Positions 26,372-35,321 of a stretch of 64,000 bases of DNA are shown in pieces; position 1 is the stretch's first letter; the number at the start of each line of letters is the position of its first letter. The DNA is from Leptospira abararensis (GTDB lineage Bacteria > Spirochaetota > Leptospiria > Leptospirales > Leptospiraceae): the NCBI RefSeq assembly GCF_016918735.1, contig NZ_JAFFPR010000019.1, positions 62,001 to 126,000 of the forward strand, in the 5' to 3' direction. Made by a program: the position numbers and the translations under genes. The notes beneath the pieces were generated by a model. It saw nothing but the letters and a program-made list of their open reading frames with translations, did no database searches and was not told the origin of the DNA.

Positions 26372-27817
26372 CTAAACCCCACCCACCATTACGTGTTTGG
26401 TGATCAAATAATCACCTACCGATTCGATCGATAAATCCTTACCAAATCCTGATTGTTTGAATCCACCATGCGGTGTTTCAGAAGCTAGTGGTAAGTGGTC
26501 ATTGATCCAAACGGTTCCAAATTCAAATTGTTTGGCAACTCGCATAGCACGCGCTATATCCTTAGTCCAAATCGAAGAAGCAAGGCCGTATTGGACATCG
26601 TTTGCAAGCCTAATTCCTTCTTCTTCCTTATCATAGGATTGGATGGTAAGAACCGGCCCAAAGATTTCATTTTGGACTACATCAAAGTTTTGTTTTACAT
26701 CGGTGATGACAGTCGGCGCAAAGAAATATCCTTTGTCTAGGCCTTTGGGAATTGCTCCACCGGTTAGGATTTTAGCACCTTGTTTTTTGGCACGGTCCAT
26801 AAAACCTAAAACACGATCCCGGTGGATGCCAGAAATGAGAGGGCCCATTTCTGTTTTATCATTAAAGGGATCTCCCACGTTCACCGCTTTCATCGCATCT
26901 ACAACCGCATCGGTGATTTTTTTCTGCAAATTTTTCGGAACAATGATTCTTGTGGCGGCCGTACAGTCTTGTCCTGAATTACAAGTGGCACCAAACGTTG
27001 CTTTGGCGGCAAACTGATTGATATCCACATCATCAAATACAAGGAGTGGTGCCTTCCCTCCAAGTTCTAAATGCACTCGTTTGAGAGAATCTGCCGCCGA
27101 CTTCATGATGTTTTTTCCCGTTCCCGTCGAACCGGTCAGAGAAACCATACGAACCAGAGGATGGTCTACGATGGCTTGGCCTGTGGCATTGCCACCAGTG
27201 ATGATATTAATGACCCCATCCGGGATTCCGGCTTTTTTTGTTAGTTCAGCTAACATGAGAGAGGTGATTGGCGTTCCTGGTGCTGGTTTTAAAATCACAG
27301 TGCAGCCCGCAGCAAGGGCCGGTCCAAATTTCCAAACGGCCATAAGTAAGGGATAGTTCCAAGGTGCAATTTGACCCACAACACCGACTGGTTCCCGGCG
27401 CAAAATGGATGTGTATCCCGGTTGGTATTCGTTTGCACGACTCCCATGTACATCGCGAGCTGCTGTTGCAAAAAAACGAATGTTATCAACAGCAAAAGGA
27501 ATGTCACCGGCGAGGCTCAAATTTTTATAAGGTTTTCCTGCATTCAGTGATTCGGCTTTTGCAAATTCTTTGGTTTTTTCTTCCAAAAGATCTGCCAATT
27601 TCCAAAGGGCTTTGGAACGTTCTGCCGGTGTGATCCCAGACCATCTTCCATCATAAAACGCTTTGTGAGCGGCCTTGGCTGCTTTGTCTACATCGGCCTT
27701 ACTTGCATCTATGACTTTGGCAATTTTTTTGCCTGTGGCAGGATCTTCGATCTCCATAAGATTTCCGCCATTGGAACTTGTCCACTTCCCATCAATCCAA
27801 AGTTTAAACTGTTTCAT
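26372..27817 (-). CDS. Gamma-aminobutyraldehyde dehydrogenase (YdcW/PatD-like)
   Basis: 481 residues, full ALDH length. Catalytic C285 lies in NSGQDCTAATR and E251 in LELGGK; the NAD site motif is SLTGSTGTGK. Overall it resembles the 4-aminobutyraldehyde/betaine-aldehyde group. The expected reaction is 4-aminobutanal to GABA with NAD+. It follows gabT by 6 bases in a gabD-gabT-ALDH operon, and the importer divergent from this operon is YdcSTUV-like, as in the E. coli ydcSTUVW locus, which supports the substrate. Other aminoaldehydes or betaine aldehyde remain possible. Confidence 0.85.
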   Translation of the reverse strand: MKQFKLWIDGKWTSSNGGNLMEIEDPATGKKIAKVIDASKADVDKAAKAAHKAFYDGRWSGITPAERSKALWKLADLLEEKTKEFAKAESLNAGKPYKNLSLAGDIPFAVDNIRFFATAARDVHGSRANEYQPGYTSILRREPVGVVGQIAPWNYPLLMAVWKFGPALAAGCTVILKPAPGTPITSLMLAELTKKAGIPDGVINIITGGNATGQAIVDHPLVRMVSLTGSTGTGKNIMKSAADSLKRVHLELGGKAPLLVFDDVDINQFAAKATFGATCNSGQDCTAATRIIVPKNLQKKITDAVVDAMKAVNVGDPFNDKTEMGPLISGIHRDRVLGFMDRAKKQGAKILTGGAIPKGLDKGYFFAPTVITDVKQNFDVVQNEIFGPVLTIQSYDKEEEGIRLANDVQYGLASSIWTKDIARAMRVAKQFEFGTVWINDHLPLASETPHGGFKQSGFGKDLSIESVGDYLITKHVMVGGV

Positions 27818-27823
27818 TCTGTC

Positions 27824-29113
27824 TTAAATTTCCTTGAGTGATTTTGTTATGATCGCGAGGCCTTCTTTGACGATGGACTCTTCTGCGGTAATCGGAACTA
27901 GGATTCGAATCACGTTTCCATACACACCGCAAGAAAGTAGGACAAGTCCATGTTCCAATGCTTTGGCTGTGAGTTTTTTTGCTAAATCAGCAGATGGTTT
28001 GTTGGCATCACCATTTTCTACGAGCTCAAACGCCACCATACCACCTAATCCGCGTATCTCGCCCATATGAGGATAGGATTTTTTGATTTCTGTTAGTTCA
28101 GCGATCAACATTTTGCCGAGGTTCACAGACTTCTCTAAAATCCCTTCTTCTTCGATGAGATCCATGACCGCAATCCCGGCCGCACAAGCTACTGGGTTTC
28201 CCGCATAGGTTCCGCCGAGTCCACCAGGTTCTACTGCATCCATGATGGATGTTTTTCCAATCACAGCCGAGAGTGGCATACCAGCTGCGAGTGATTTAGC
28301 TGTAGTGATGAGATCCGGTTTGATTCCCGAATGTTCGATGGCAAAAAGTTTTCCGGTTCTTGCAAATCCGGACTGGACTTCATCGGCAATGAGAAGGATT
28401 CCATGTTCATCACAAATGGCCCTTAGTTTTTTTAAAAAACTAGGAGAAGCAATATAAAACCCACCTTCACCTTGCACGGGTTCGATGGCAATTGCCGCCA
28501 CACGAGAGGGATCAATGTCTGCCTTAAATAAATTATGCAAAGCTTTGATAGAATCGTCTTCTGTCACCCCATGGTATTCCATCGGAAAAGGAATGTGGTA
28601 AACATCACTGGCAAAAGGACCAAATCCTTTTTTGTAAGGAACCACTTTTCCTGTGAGGGCAAGAGCCATCATGGTTCGTCCATGAAACCCACCAAGAAAA
28701 CTGATGATCCCAGGTCTCCCAGTAGCCGCTCTTGCAATTTTCACTGCATTTTCTAAGGCTTCGGCCCCAGAAGAAAAAAGAATCGTTTTAGCACCCCCAT
28801 CAATCGGCGCTTTGGCGTTTAGTTTTTCGCAAAGCACGATATAAGGTTCATACGGCATAATTTGGAAGGCAGTGTGTAAAACTTGGTCCACTTGTTTGTG
28901 GATGGCAGCGACTACTTTGGGATGGCAATGTCCTGTATTTTGAACTCCAATCCCACCACCGAAGTCAATAAAGCGTTTGCCTTCAATGTCCCAAATTTCT
29001 GCATTTTTTGCTTTTTCGGCAAACACTGGATAGGCGGTAGTCACACCCCTCGGAACGTTTGCGAGTCTTCTTTCCCATAGGGTTTGGTTTGTTTGTTTTT
29101 GATTGCCCGTCAT
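27824..29113 (-). CDS. gabT: 4-aminobutyrate aminotransferase
   Basis: 429 residues, class III PLP aminotransferase. Visible motifs are FSSGAEALENAVKIAR, GGFHGRTMMALALTGK, the PLP-binding DEVQSGFARTG, and K273 in TTAKSLAAGMP as the Schiff-base lysine. It converts GABA and 2-oxoglutarate to succinic semialdehyde and glutamate. It overlaps gabD by 4 bases. Since no putrescine aminotransferase is present nearby, it may also serve putrescine, but that is inference. Confidence 0.92.
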   Translation of the reverse strand: MTGNQKQTNQTLWERRLANVPRGVTTAYPVFAEKAKNAEIWDIEGKRFIDFGGGIGVQNTGHCHPKVVAAIHKQVDQVLHTAFQIMPYEPYIVLCEKLNAKAPIDGGAKTILFSSGAEALENAVKIARAATGRPGIISFLGGFHGRTMMALALTGKVVPYKKGFGPFASDVYHIPFPMEYHGVTEDDSIKALHNLFKADIDPSRVAAIAIEPVQGEGGFYIASPSFLKKLRAICDEHGILLIADEVQSGFARTGKLFAIEHSGIKPDLITTAKSLAAGMPLSAVIGKTSIMDAVEPGGLGGTYAGNPVACAAGIAVMDLIEEEGILEKSVNLGKMLIAELTEIKKSYPHMGEIRGLGGMVAFELVENGDANKPSADLAKKLTAKALEHGLVLLSCGVYGNVIRILVPITAEESIVKEGLAIITKSLKEI

Positions 29114-30567
29114 GTGATTCCTCCGAGGCAGAGATATTTGGTTACTGTATAATCATCGAGTCCGTATTTGGAACCTTCCCGTCCCATTCCAGAAAATTTA
29201 ACGCCCCCAAAAGGGACTTGTTCGGAAGAAATTAATCCTTCGTTAATTCCCACCATCCCGTATTCCAGTTGTTCGGCGACCCTAAAAATGCGAGCCATGT
29301 CCTTGGTATACAAATAAGAGGCGAGTCCAAAGTCAGTATAGTTTGCCAAATGGATGGCTTCTTCTTCTGTTTGAAAGGTTTGGATGCAGGAGACAGGTCC
29401 AAAGGTTTCTTCCTTTGTCACAACCATGGAGGAATTCACTGGATAGAGAACAGTTGGCTCAAAAAAATTCCCGCCTAGGTTGTGTTCTTTTCCGCCGGTA
29501 AGGACTTTGGCTCCTTTGGAAACGGCATCTTGGATATGCGATTTTACTTTTTCCAGAGCCGCCTCATTGATAAGTGGGCCTTGTTGGGCATTGGGTTCCA
29601 TTCCATTGGCGACCACTAATTCCTTGGCTTTATCGGCTAATTTTTTAGAAAACTCTTCTGCAATCGAAGCCTGGACAAGGAAGCGGTTCACACAAACACA
29701 AGTTTGTCCTGTGTTTCTGTATTTGGAAAGCATGGCACCCTTAACGGCTTCGTTTATGTCAGCATCTTCAAAAACTATAAAGGGAGCATTGCCACCGAGC
29801 TCCAGTGAGAGTTTTTTTAAAGTGGCCGCAGATTTTTCCATTAAATAAATTCCCGTTTTTGTGGAACCAGTAAAACTGAGTTTACGAACTTCTTTACTTT
29901 CTAAAATGGATTTCCCGATAGCGATGGGATCACCAACTAACACATTCCATACGCCTTTCGGAAGTCCTGCTCTTTCGGCAAGGACTGCCATGGCAAGAGC
30001 AGAGTAGGGTGTGAGCTCTGCGGGTTTGGAAACAACAGTGCATCCGGCGGCAAGTGCTGGTGCAACTTTTCTTGCAAGCATAGCTGCTGGAAAATTCCAA
30101 GGAGTGATGGTTCCCACAACTCCGATAGGTTCCTTTAATACAAGGATTCTTGTATCTTTTCTATGAGAAGGAATGATATCTCCATAGGAACGTTTTGCTT
30201 CTTCACCGAACCATTCGATGTAAGAGGCAGCATAAGCAATCTCCCCCCTAGCTTCCGTTAGTGGCTTCCCTTGTTCTTGGGTCATGATGAGGGCCAAATC
30301 TTCTTGGTTATCCATCATAAGTTGGAACCATTTGCGTAAAATTCCGGCCCTTTCTTTTGCGGGTCGCGTTTTCCAGTCTTTCAATGCTTCTACTGCTGAA
30401 CGAATGGCGCGGCTCGTATCTTTTTCTGTGGAGTGGGGAATGTTTCCAATCGCTTCACCGTTTGCGGGGTTATGTACTAAAATTTCTTTGTTATTTTCCG
30501 CAGGGCACCAAACCCCACCAATGAAGTTTTCTTGTCGGAAAAGGTCTTTGTCTTTGATGTATTTCAT
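29110..30567 (-). CDS. gabD: Succinate-semialdehyde dehydrogenase
   Basis: 485 residues. It oxidises succinic semialdehyde to succinate. Catalytic C290 lies in [11 protein letters not shown] and E256 in LELGGN; the GSTKTG cofactor turn and the N-terminal [11 protein letters not shown] fit the GabD group. CVC at the active site, two residues apart, matches the redox-sensitive pair described in GabD enzymes. It is the first gene of the minus-strand operon, 139 bases from the divergent importer start. GTA-like promoter elements were not clear. Confidence 0.92.
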   Translation of the reverse strand: MKYIKDKDLFRQENFIGGVWCPAENNKEILVHNPANGEAIGNIPHSTEKDTSRAIRSAVEALKDWKTRPAKERAGILRKWFQLMMDNQEDLALIMTQEQGKPLTEARGEIAYAASYIEWFGEEAKRSYGDIIPSHRKDTRILVLKEPIGVVGTITPWNFPAAMLARKVAPALAAGCTVVSKPAELTPYSALAMAVLAERAGLPKGVWNVLVGDPIAIGKSILESKEVRKLSFTGSTKTGIYLMEKSAATLKKLSLELGGNAPFIVFEDADINEAVKGAMLSKYRNTGQTCVCVNRFLVQASIAEEFSKKLADKAKELVVANGMEPNAQQGPLINEAALEKVKSHIQDAVSKGAKVLTGGKEHNLGGNFFEPTVLYPVNSSMVVTKEETFGPVSCIQTFQTEEEAIHLANYTDFGLASYLYTKDMARIFRVAEQLEYGMVGINEGLISSEQVPFGGVKFSGMGREGSKYGLDDYTVTKYLCLGGIT

Positions 30568-30706
30568 ACGAAACCTGTGCTTTCATCGAAATCCCAGCTC
30601 CTAAAAATTCCTACCTTTTTTTTGAAAACCTAGGAAGTGGTTGCTTAATTTTGGGTTTTTGGTATCTAAATCACTGACATAAGTAAAACCAGGAGCACAT
30701 AGGTTT

Positions 30707-31876
30707 ATGAAATTCGATTCATACAAACGAGTGGTTTTTTCTGTTGCAGTTCTTTCGATCGCATTTGCGGTTGCCTGCGGCAAAAAAGAAACAAAGGTTT
30801 CCGAAATCGGACAAAGCGAGGGAGAAGTTTCCATCGTAGCTTGGCCGGGGTATATTGAACGTGGTGAAACAGACAAAGGATACGACTGGGTCACTGAATT
30901 TGAAAAAAGTTCTGGCTGTAAAGTCAATGTAAAAACTGCCGCTACATCTGATGAGATGGTAGCACTGATGAATGAAGGTGGGTTTGACCTCGTCACTGCC
31001 TCTGGTGATGCTTCGTTACGACTCGTTGCTGGTGGAAAGGTTCAAGAAATCAATACTGACCTAATCCCTAGTTGGAAAAATGTAGATTCTCGTTTGCAAA
31101 ATGCTCCTTGGCATACAGTGGAAGGAAAACATTTTGGTGTACCTTACCAATGGGGTCCAAACGTACTTATGTACAACACTAAGGTTTTCAAAAAAGCTCC
31201 GACTAGTTGGAATGTTGTTTTTGAAGAACAAGTATTGGCGGACGGAAAATCAAACAAAGGTCGCGTACAAGCATTCGACGGTCCGATTTATATTGCCGAT
31301 GCTGCTTTGTATTTAAAACAAGCAAAACCGGAACTCGGAATCCAAGATCCTTATGAACTGGATGAGAAACAATACAATGCTGTCATTGAACTCTTAAAAA
31401 AACAAAGACAATTGGTTCCCAAGTATTGGCATGATGCGATGGTACAAGTGGATGACTTCAAAAAAGAAGGACTTGTTGCTTCTTCTACATGGCCATTCCA
31501 AGTAAACTTACTTGTTGGTGAAAAACAACCTGTAGCTTCTGTCGTTCCGCAAGAAGGAGCCACTGGCTGGGCAGATAGCACCATGTTACATAAAGATTCA
31601 AAACATGTAAACTGTGCTTACAAATGGATGGAACATTCCCTTTCTCCAAAAGTTCAGGGTGACCTTGCTTCTTGGTTTGGATCGGTTCCATCGGTTCCTT
31701 CTGCTTGTAAAGGAAATGCTCTTCTTGGGGACACAGGTTGTGCCATAAACGGTTTCAATAACTTTGAAAAAATCTCTTTCTGGAGAACACCAAAAGAAGA
31801 TTGTTCCGGTGGAAGAAAATGTATACCTTACAAAAAATGGGCTGAAGATTATATTTCCATCATCGGAAGTAAATAG
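30707..31876 (+). CDS. Polyamine ABC transporter substrate-binding lipoprotein (YdcS-like)
   Basis: 389 residues. A signal ending in AFAVACGKK gives a lipobox with Cys24. The mature part is a PotD/YdcS-type periplasmic binding protein (EVSIVAWPGYIERGE, VPYQWGPNVLMYNTKVF). YdcS relatives bind putrescine or similar amines. AGGAG lies 13 bases before the ATG. It heads four importer genes and faces the GABA catabolic operon, so import and degradation appear co-located. The exact ligand is not proven. Confidence 0.88.
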   Translation: MKFDSYKRVVFSVAVLSIAFAVACGKKETKVSEIGQSEGEVSIVAWPGYIERGETDKGYDWVTEFEKSSGCKVNVKTAATSDEMVALMNEGGFDLVTASGDASLRLVAGGKVQEINTDLIPSWKNVDSRLQNAPWHTVEGKHFGVPYQWGPNVLMYNTKVFKKAPTSWNVVFEEQVLADGKSNKGRVQAFDGPIYIADAALYLKQAKPELGIQDPYELDEKQYNAVIELLKKQRQLVPKYWHDAMVQVDDFKKEGLVASSTWPFQVNLLVGEKQPVASVVPQEGATGWADSTMLHKDSKHVNCAYKWMEHSLSPKVQGDLASWFGSVPSVPSACKGNALLGDTGCAINGFNNFEKISFWRTPKEDCSGGRKCIPYKKWAEDYISIIGSK

Positions 31877-31910
31877 ATCCTAACATCACATGAGTTCTGA
31901 AGGAGAAGGA

Positions 31911-32936
31911 ATGAACCAAGTTTACGATGTTGAATTTCAAAATGTAACAAGGAAATTCGACCAATTTATAGCGGTGGATGATGTCTCCTTCGGGATTAAA
32001 AAAGGTGAATTCTTTTCGATGTTAGGCCCTTCTGGGTCTGGAAAAACAACCTGCCTCCGTATGGTGGCAGGATTTCAAGATACAACTTCAGGAAGGGTTC
32101 TTTTGGAAGGTGTTGATGTCACAGGCATCCCACCTTACAAAAGAAATGTGAACACAGTCTTTCAAGACTATGCCTTATTTCCCCACATGACTGTGGCCGA
32201 AAATGTGGGGTATGGTTTAAAAATTAAAAAAACTTCCTCAAAAGAAATTCACCAAAGAGTTTCAGATATGCTCGCTATGGTGCGCCTTCCCGATGTGGGA
32301 AATCGCAAACCATCGGAACTATCCGGGGGACAAAGACAAAGGATTGCTCTGGCAAGGGCACTTATCAATCGTCCGGGTGTACTCCTTCTCGATGAACCAC
32401 TCGGTGCCCTTGATTTAAAACTTAGAGAAGAGATGCAATTGGAACTCAAAGCCATCCAAAAAGAAGTGGGGATTACTTTTATCTTTGTCACTCATGACCA
32501 AGAAGAAGCACTTTCTATGTCGGATCGGATTGCTGTCTTTAACAAAGGTAAGGTGGAGCAGATTGCCACCCCAGAAGAATTGTATGACCGTCCAAAAACC
32601 GAATTTGTTGCTAACTTTGTGGGAACATCCAATATCCTCTCAATCGAAGAAACCAAAAGGCTCACGGGCCAAACGGGAAAAGGGATGATTCGTCCCGAAC
32701 GAGTGCATGTATTTGCCAACGCCAAAGAGGACAATTATTCTACAGGATATAGAACTTTTAAAGCAATACTCAAAAGCCAAGTGTATTCAGGTGCCACTTC
32801 CAAAATGCATTTCGAAACACCTGCCGGTTCACGGATCATTGCCTCCACACAAAACTTAAAAATATCAGCAGAACATATTGCTGTTGGTTCGGAAGTGCTT
32901 GTGGGTTGGAAAGATTCTGACATGCACTTACTTTAA
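31911..32936 (+). CDS. Polyamine ABC transporter ATP-binding protein (YdcT/PotA-like)
   Basis: 341 residues from ATG 31911, chosen because AAGGAG lies 5 bases before it; an ATG at 31890 would add 7 residues. Walker A GPSGSGKTT, signature LSGGQRQRIALARAL, Walker B LLLDEPLGALD and the H-loop VTHDQEEAL are intact. The C-terminal TOBE-like region (GMIRPERVHV) is of the PotA type. It drives the importer by hydrolysing ATP on the cytoplasmic side. Confidence 0.92.
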   Translation: MNQVYDVEFQNVTRKFDQFIAVDDVSFGIKKGEFFSMLGPSGSGKTTCLRMVAGFQDTTSGRVLLEGVDVTGIPPYKRNVNTVFQDYALFPHMTVAENVGYGLKIKKTSSKEIHQRVSDMLAMVRLPDVGNRKPSELSGGQRQRIALARALINRPGVLLLDEPLGALDLKLREEMQLELKAIQKEVGITFIFVTHDQEEALSMSDRIAVFNKGKVEQIATPEELYDRPKTEFVANFVGTSNILSIEETKRLTGQTGKGMIRPERVHVFANAKEDNYSTGYRTFKAILKSQVYSGATSKMHFETPAGSRIIASTQNLKISAEHIAVGSEVLVGWKDSDMHLL

Positions 32937-32946
32937 GGATTTGTAA

Positions 32947-33864
32947 ATGACAACTACCTTTGATAAGTTTTTTACATTTCTTTTTTATCGGAAAGGCCTT
33001 GCGATTTTTTTGTTACTCGCACCACTTCTCATTTGGCTTGGTGTCGTCTACTTGGGATCGCTTTTTACTCTTCTCATCCAAAGTTTTTTCTCCATTGATT
33101 CTTTTTCTGGAGTCATCAAACGAGAGTTTACTTTAGAATCTTATTATGATCTATTTCGCCAAAGTACAAATTGGGATATCATCATTCGTACCACAACCAT
33201 GGCCTTTACTGTTACCGTGGTCAGTGCCATCATTGCTTTTCCGATAGCTTATTATATGGCGATGTATGCAGGCCCAAAACTAAAACCGATTCTCTATTTG
33301 GGTGTTATGTTGCCACTTTGGTCCAGTTATCTTGTGAAAGTTTATTCATGGAAACTGATTATGGCAAAAGAAGGAATCCTTACTTGGTGTTTGGAAGAAC
33401 TTGGTCTCCTTCATGTTTTAGATTCCATTCTTTCGTTACCAGTGGTTGGAGGAACATCTCTGTCCTTCTCTTACATTGGAATGTTTTTAGTTTTTGTATA
33501 CATTTGGCTTCCTTATATGATTCTTCCCATCCAAGCCTCTTTGGAACGAATTCCTAAGTCTCTCCTCGAAGCCTCTTCGGATTTAGGTGGGGGACCGTCC
33601 CAAACCTTTCGCAAAGTGGTGTTGCCATTGGCATTTCCAGGAGTAGTCGCAGGATCTATTTTCACCTTCTCGCTTACGTTAGGTGACTATATCATTCCCA
33701 CTATTATCGGAAATTCGAGTTATTTTATTGGAATGGCCGTTTACACCCACCAAGGAACAGCGGGTAACATCCCTTTGGCGGCAGCCTTTTCAGTGATTCC
33801 CATTATCATTATGATGGTTTATCTGATGATTGCCAAACGATTAGGAGCCTTCGATGCCCTCTAA
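32947..33864 (+). CDS. Polyamine ABC transporter permease (YdcU/PotB-like)
   Basis: 305 residues, six membrane helices. The EAA loop (LLEASSDLGGGPSQTFRKVVLP) that docks to the ATPase is present. The N-terminus and the order of genes match the YdcU/PotB position. It starts 10 bases after the ATPase gene and overlaps the next permease by 11 bases. Confidence 0.9.
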   Translation: MTTTFDKFFTFLFYRKGLAIFLLLAPLLIWLGVVYLGSLFTLLIQSFFSIDSFSGVIKREFTLESYYDLFRQSTNWDIIIRTTTMAFTVTVVSAIIAFPIAYYMAMYAGPKLKPILYLGVMLPLWSSYLVKVYSWKLIMAKEGILTWCLEELGLLHVLDSILSLPVVGGTSLSFSYIGMFLVFVYIWLPYMILPIQASLERIPKSLLEASSDLGGGPSQTFRKVVLPLAFPGVVAGSIFTFSLTLGDYIIPTIIGNSSYFIGMAVYTHQGTAGNIPLAAAFSVIPIIIMMVYLMIAKRLGAFDAL

Positions 33865-34657
33865 ATGGAATTTCGGAACCATCGGACTAAAAGTTGCCAC
33901 CATCCTTGGTTTTCTTTTTATCCACATTCCTATTTTTATCATCATCATGTACGCCTTCTCTACAGATGAAAAAACATTCCAATTTCCACTACCTGGATTT
34001 ACTCTCAAATGGTTTGGGGTGGCATGGGATAGAAATGATATTTGGGAAGCCATCATCCTTTCTTCGCAAGTGGCAACGATCTCGACTGTCATGGCCATTA
34101 TTCTTGGAACCTTGGCCTGCCTTGCCGTTTACAGGAGCAAATTTTTTGGAAGGGAAGTGATTTCCTTTCTTGTGATTTTGCCAATTGCTTTGCCTGGGAT
34201 TGTAACCGGTATTTCTTTACGATCCGCCATGTCTCTTTTTGGGATTCCCTTTAGTACATGGACCATTGTCATCGCACATGCAACTTTTTGTATTGTAACA
34301 GTTTATAATAACGTACTGGCTAGGCTTCGTCGAAGTTCTCATTCTATGGTGGAAGCATCTATGGATTTAGGGGCCAACCCTTGGCAAACATTTCGATTTG
34401 TCATTTTGCCAAATATCGCCACGGCTTTGTTAGCTGGTGGAATGTTGTCCTTTGCTTTATCATTTGATGAAGTGATTGTGACCACCTTTACAGCAGGGCA
34501 ACAGTCCACAGTCCCTATTTGGATGTTAACAGAATTCATTCGTCCGAGGCAGAGGCCAGTCACCAATGTGGTAGCTGTATTTGTGATTCTTGTAACAACA
34601 CTACCGATACTTGTAGCCTATTATTTAACCAAAGAAGATGAAGGTGGGAAAAAGTAA
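33854..34657 (+). CDS. Polyamine ABC transporter permease (YdcV/PotC-like)
   Basis: 267 residues, six membrane helices, with the EAA loop MVEASMDLGANPWQTFRF and the PotC-like ALSFDEVIVTTF near the end. It is the second permease subunit of the importer and the last gene of the operon. An AT-rich 15-base palindrome follows (34706-34720). Confidence 0.9.
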   Translation: MPSKWNFGTIGLKVATILGFLFIHIPIFIIIMYAFSTDEKTFQFPLPGFTLKWFGVAWDRNDIWEAIILSSQVATISTVMAIILGTLACLAVYRSKFFGREVISFLVILPIALPGIVTGISLRSAMSLFGIPFSTWTIVIAHATFCIVTVYNNVLARLRRSSHSMVEASMDLGANPWQTFRFVILPNIATALLAGGMLSFALSFDEVIVTTFTAGQQSTVPIWMLTEFIRPRQRPVTNVVAVFVILVTTLPILVAYYLTKEDEGGKK

Positions 34658-34705
34658 TTCCTACTCATCTCTCCAATCTTTTCTTTAGTCTCTGATCTAA
34701 TGTAG

Positions 34706-34720
34706 AAACTGTTACAGTTT
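34706..34720. promoter_or_regulatory. 15-base perfect palindrome after the importer operon
   Basis: AAACTGT and ACAGTTT flank a single T. It may be a weak terminator hairpin for the importer operon (T-rich sequence follows) or an operator for the stress-protein gene 68 bases on. Confidence 0.4.
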
Positions 34721-34728
34721 TGTAAATT

Positions 34729-34742
34729 TTGACATTTATCAA
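34729..34742 (+). promoter_or_regulatory. FNR/CRP-family-like binding box upstream of uspA-like gene
   Basis: TTGAC-ATTT-ATCAA matches the FNR-type consensus TTGAT-N4-ATCAA at 9 of 10 half-site bases. Its centre is about 52 bases before the ATG, so it could sit near -41 of a promoter with a -10 around 34764. No regulator gene of this family is next door. The same bases contain a TTGACA, so it might be only a -35 box. Confidence 0.4.
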
Positions 34743-34787
34743 TGGAATTTCACTTTCCCAAATCCTAGAAGGTGGTAGACTTCTGGA

Positions 34788-35219
34788 ATGGAAAAATTGA
34801 TTCAAAAGCTGATCATCCCCATCGATGGTTCACCAAGTTCTGCAAAAGCACTGGAATTTGGTTTGGCAATTGCAAAAGCAAGCAATGCAAAATGTTACGT
34901 TGTGGAAGTGGTTGAGGATTTTGGTCCTTTGCCGGGTTATTATGACGCCGCGCCTGCTGGGAAAGATCGGGTGAAATGGATCTCCGAGCAACGTTTTGAA
35001 AAAATACATCCTATTTTAGATGAAACTTCTGTAAAATGGGAACGTGTCGTAATAGAAGGTTATCCTGCTGAAGAAATATGCAAACTTGCTGAAAAAGAAA
35101 AAGCAGATTTGATCGTGATTGGAAGTAGAGGTCATGGAATCCTCGGAAGATTCATTATGGGCAGTGTATCTGACCGAGTTGTTCACTATGCACCATGCTC
35201 AGTAACGGTGGTTAGGTGA
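34788..35219 (+). CDS. Universal stress protein (UspA family)
   Basis: 143 residues, a single Usp domain. The ATP-binding motif is [20 protein letters not shown] near the C-terminus, and the N-terminal strand is [17 protein letters not shown]. Usp proteins are induced in starvation, stress or low oxygen in many bacteria; here an FNR-like box lies upstream, which fits a respiratory signal. It is a single gene between the importer operon and the large signalling operon. Confidence 0.9.
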   Translation: MEKLIQKLIIPIDGSPSSAKALEFGLAIAKASNAKCYVVEVVEDFGPLPGYYDAAPAGKDRVKWISEQRFEKIHPILDETSVKWERVVIEGYPAEEICKLAEKEKADLIVIGSRGHGILGRFIMGSVSDRVVHYAPCSVTVVR

Positions 35220-35221
35220 AT

Positions 35222-35251
35222 TTGACATAAATTTGTCAATACGTTGTTAAT
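35222..35251 (+). promoter_or_regulatory. Possible promoter/operator of the large signalling operon
   Basis: TTGACA (35222-35227) and TGTCAA (35234-35239) form an 18-base near-palindrome. TTGACA could be a -35 box with a -10 of GTTAAT (35246-35251, spacer 18). A dyad covering the -35 would be a good repressor site. It lies 71-100 bases before the first ATG. Confidence 0.4.
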
Positions 35252-35321
35252 TTAGTTGCGCTGAATTGTATCCTATCGGAATCTACGGACTAATCCTAGA
35301 GTAGATTTCCGGTTGATACAT

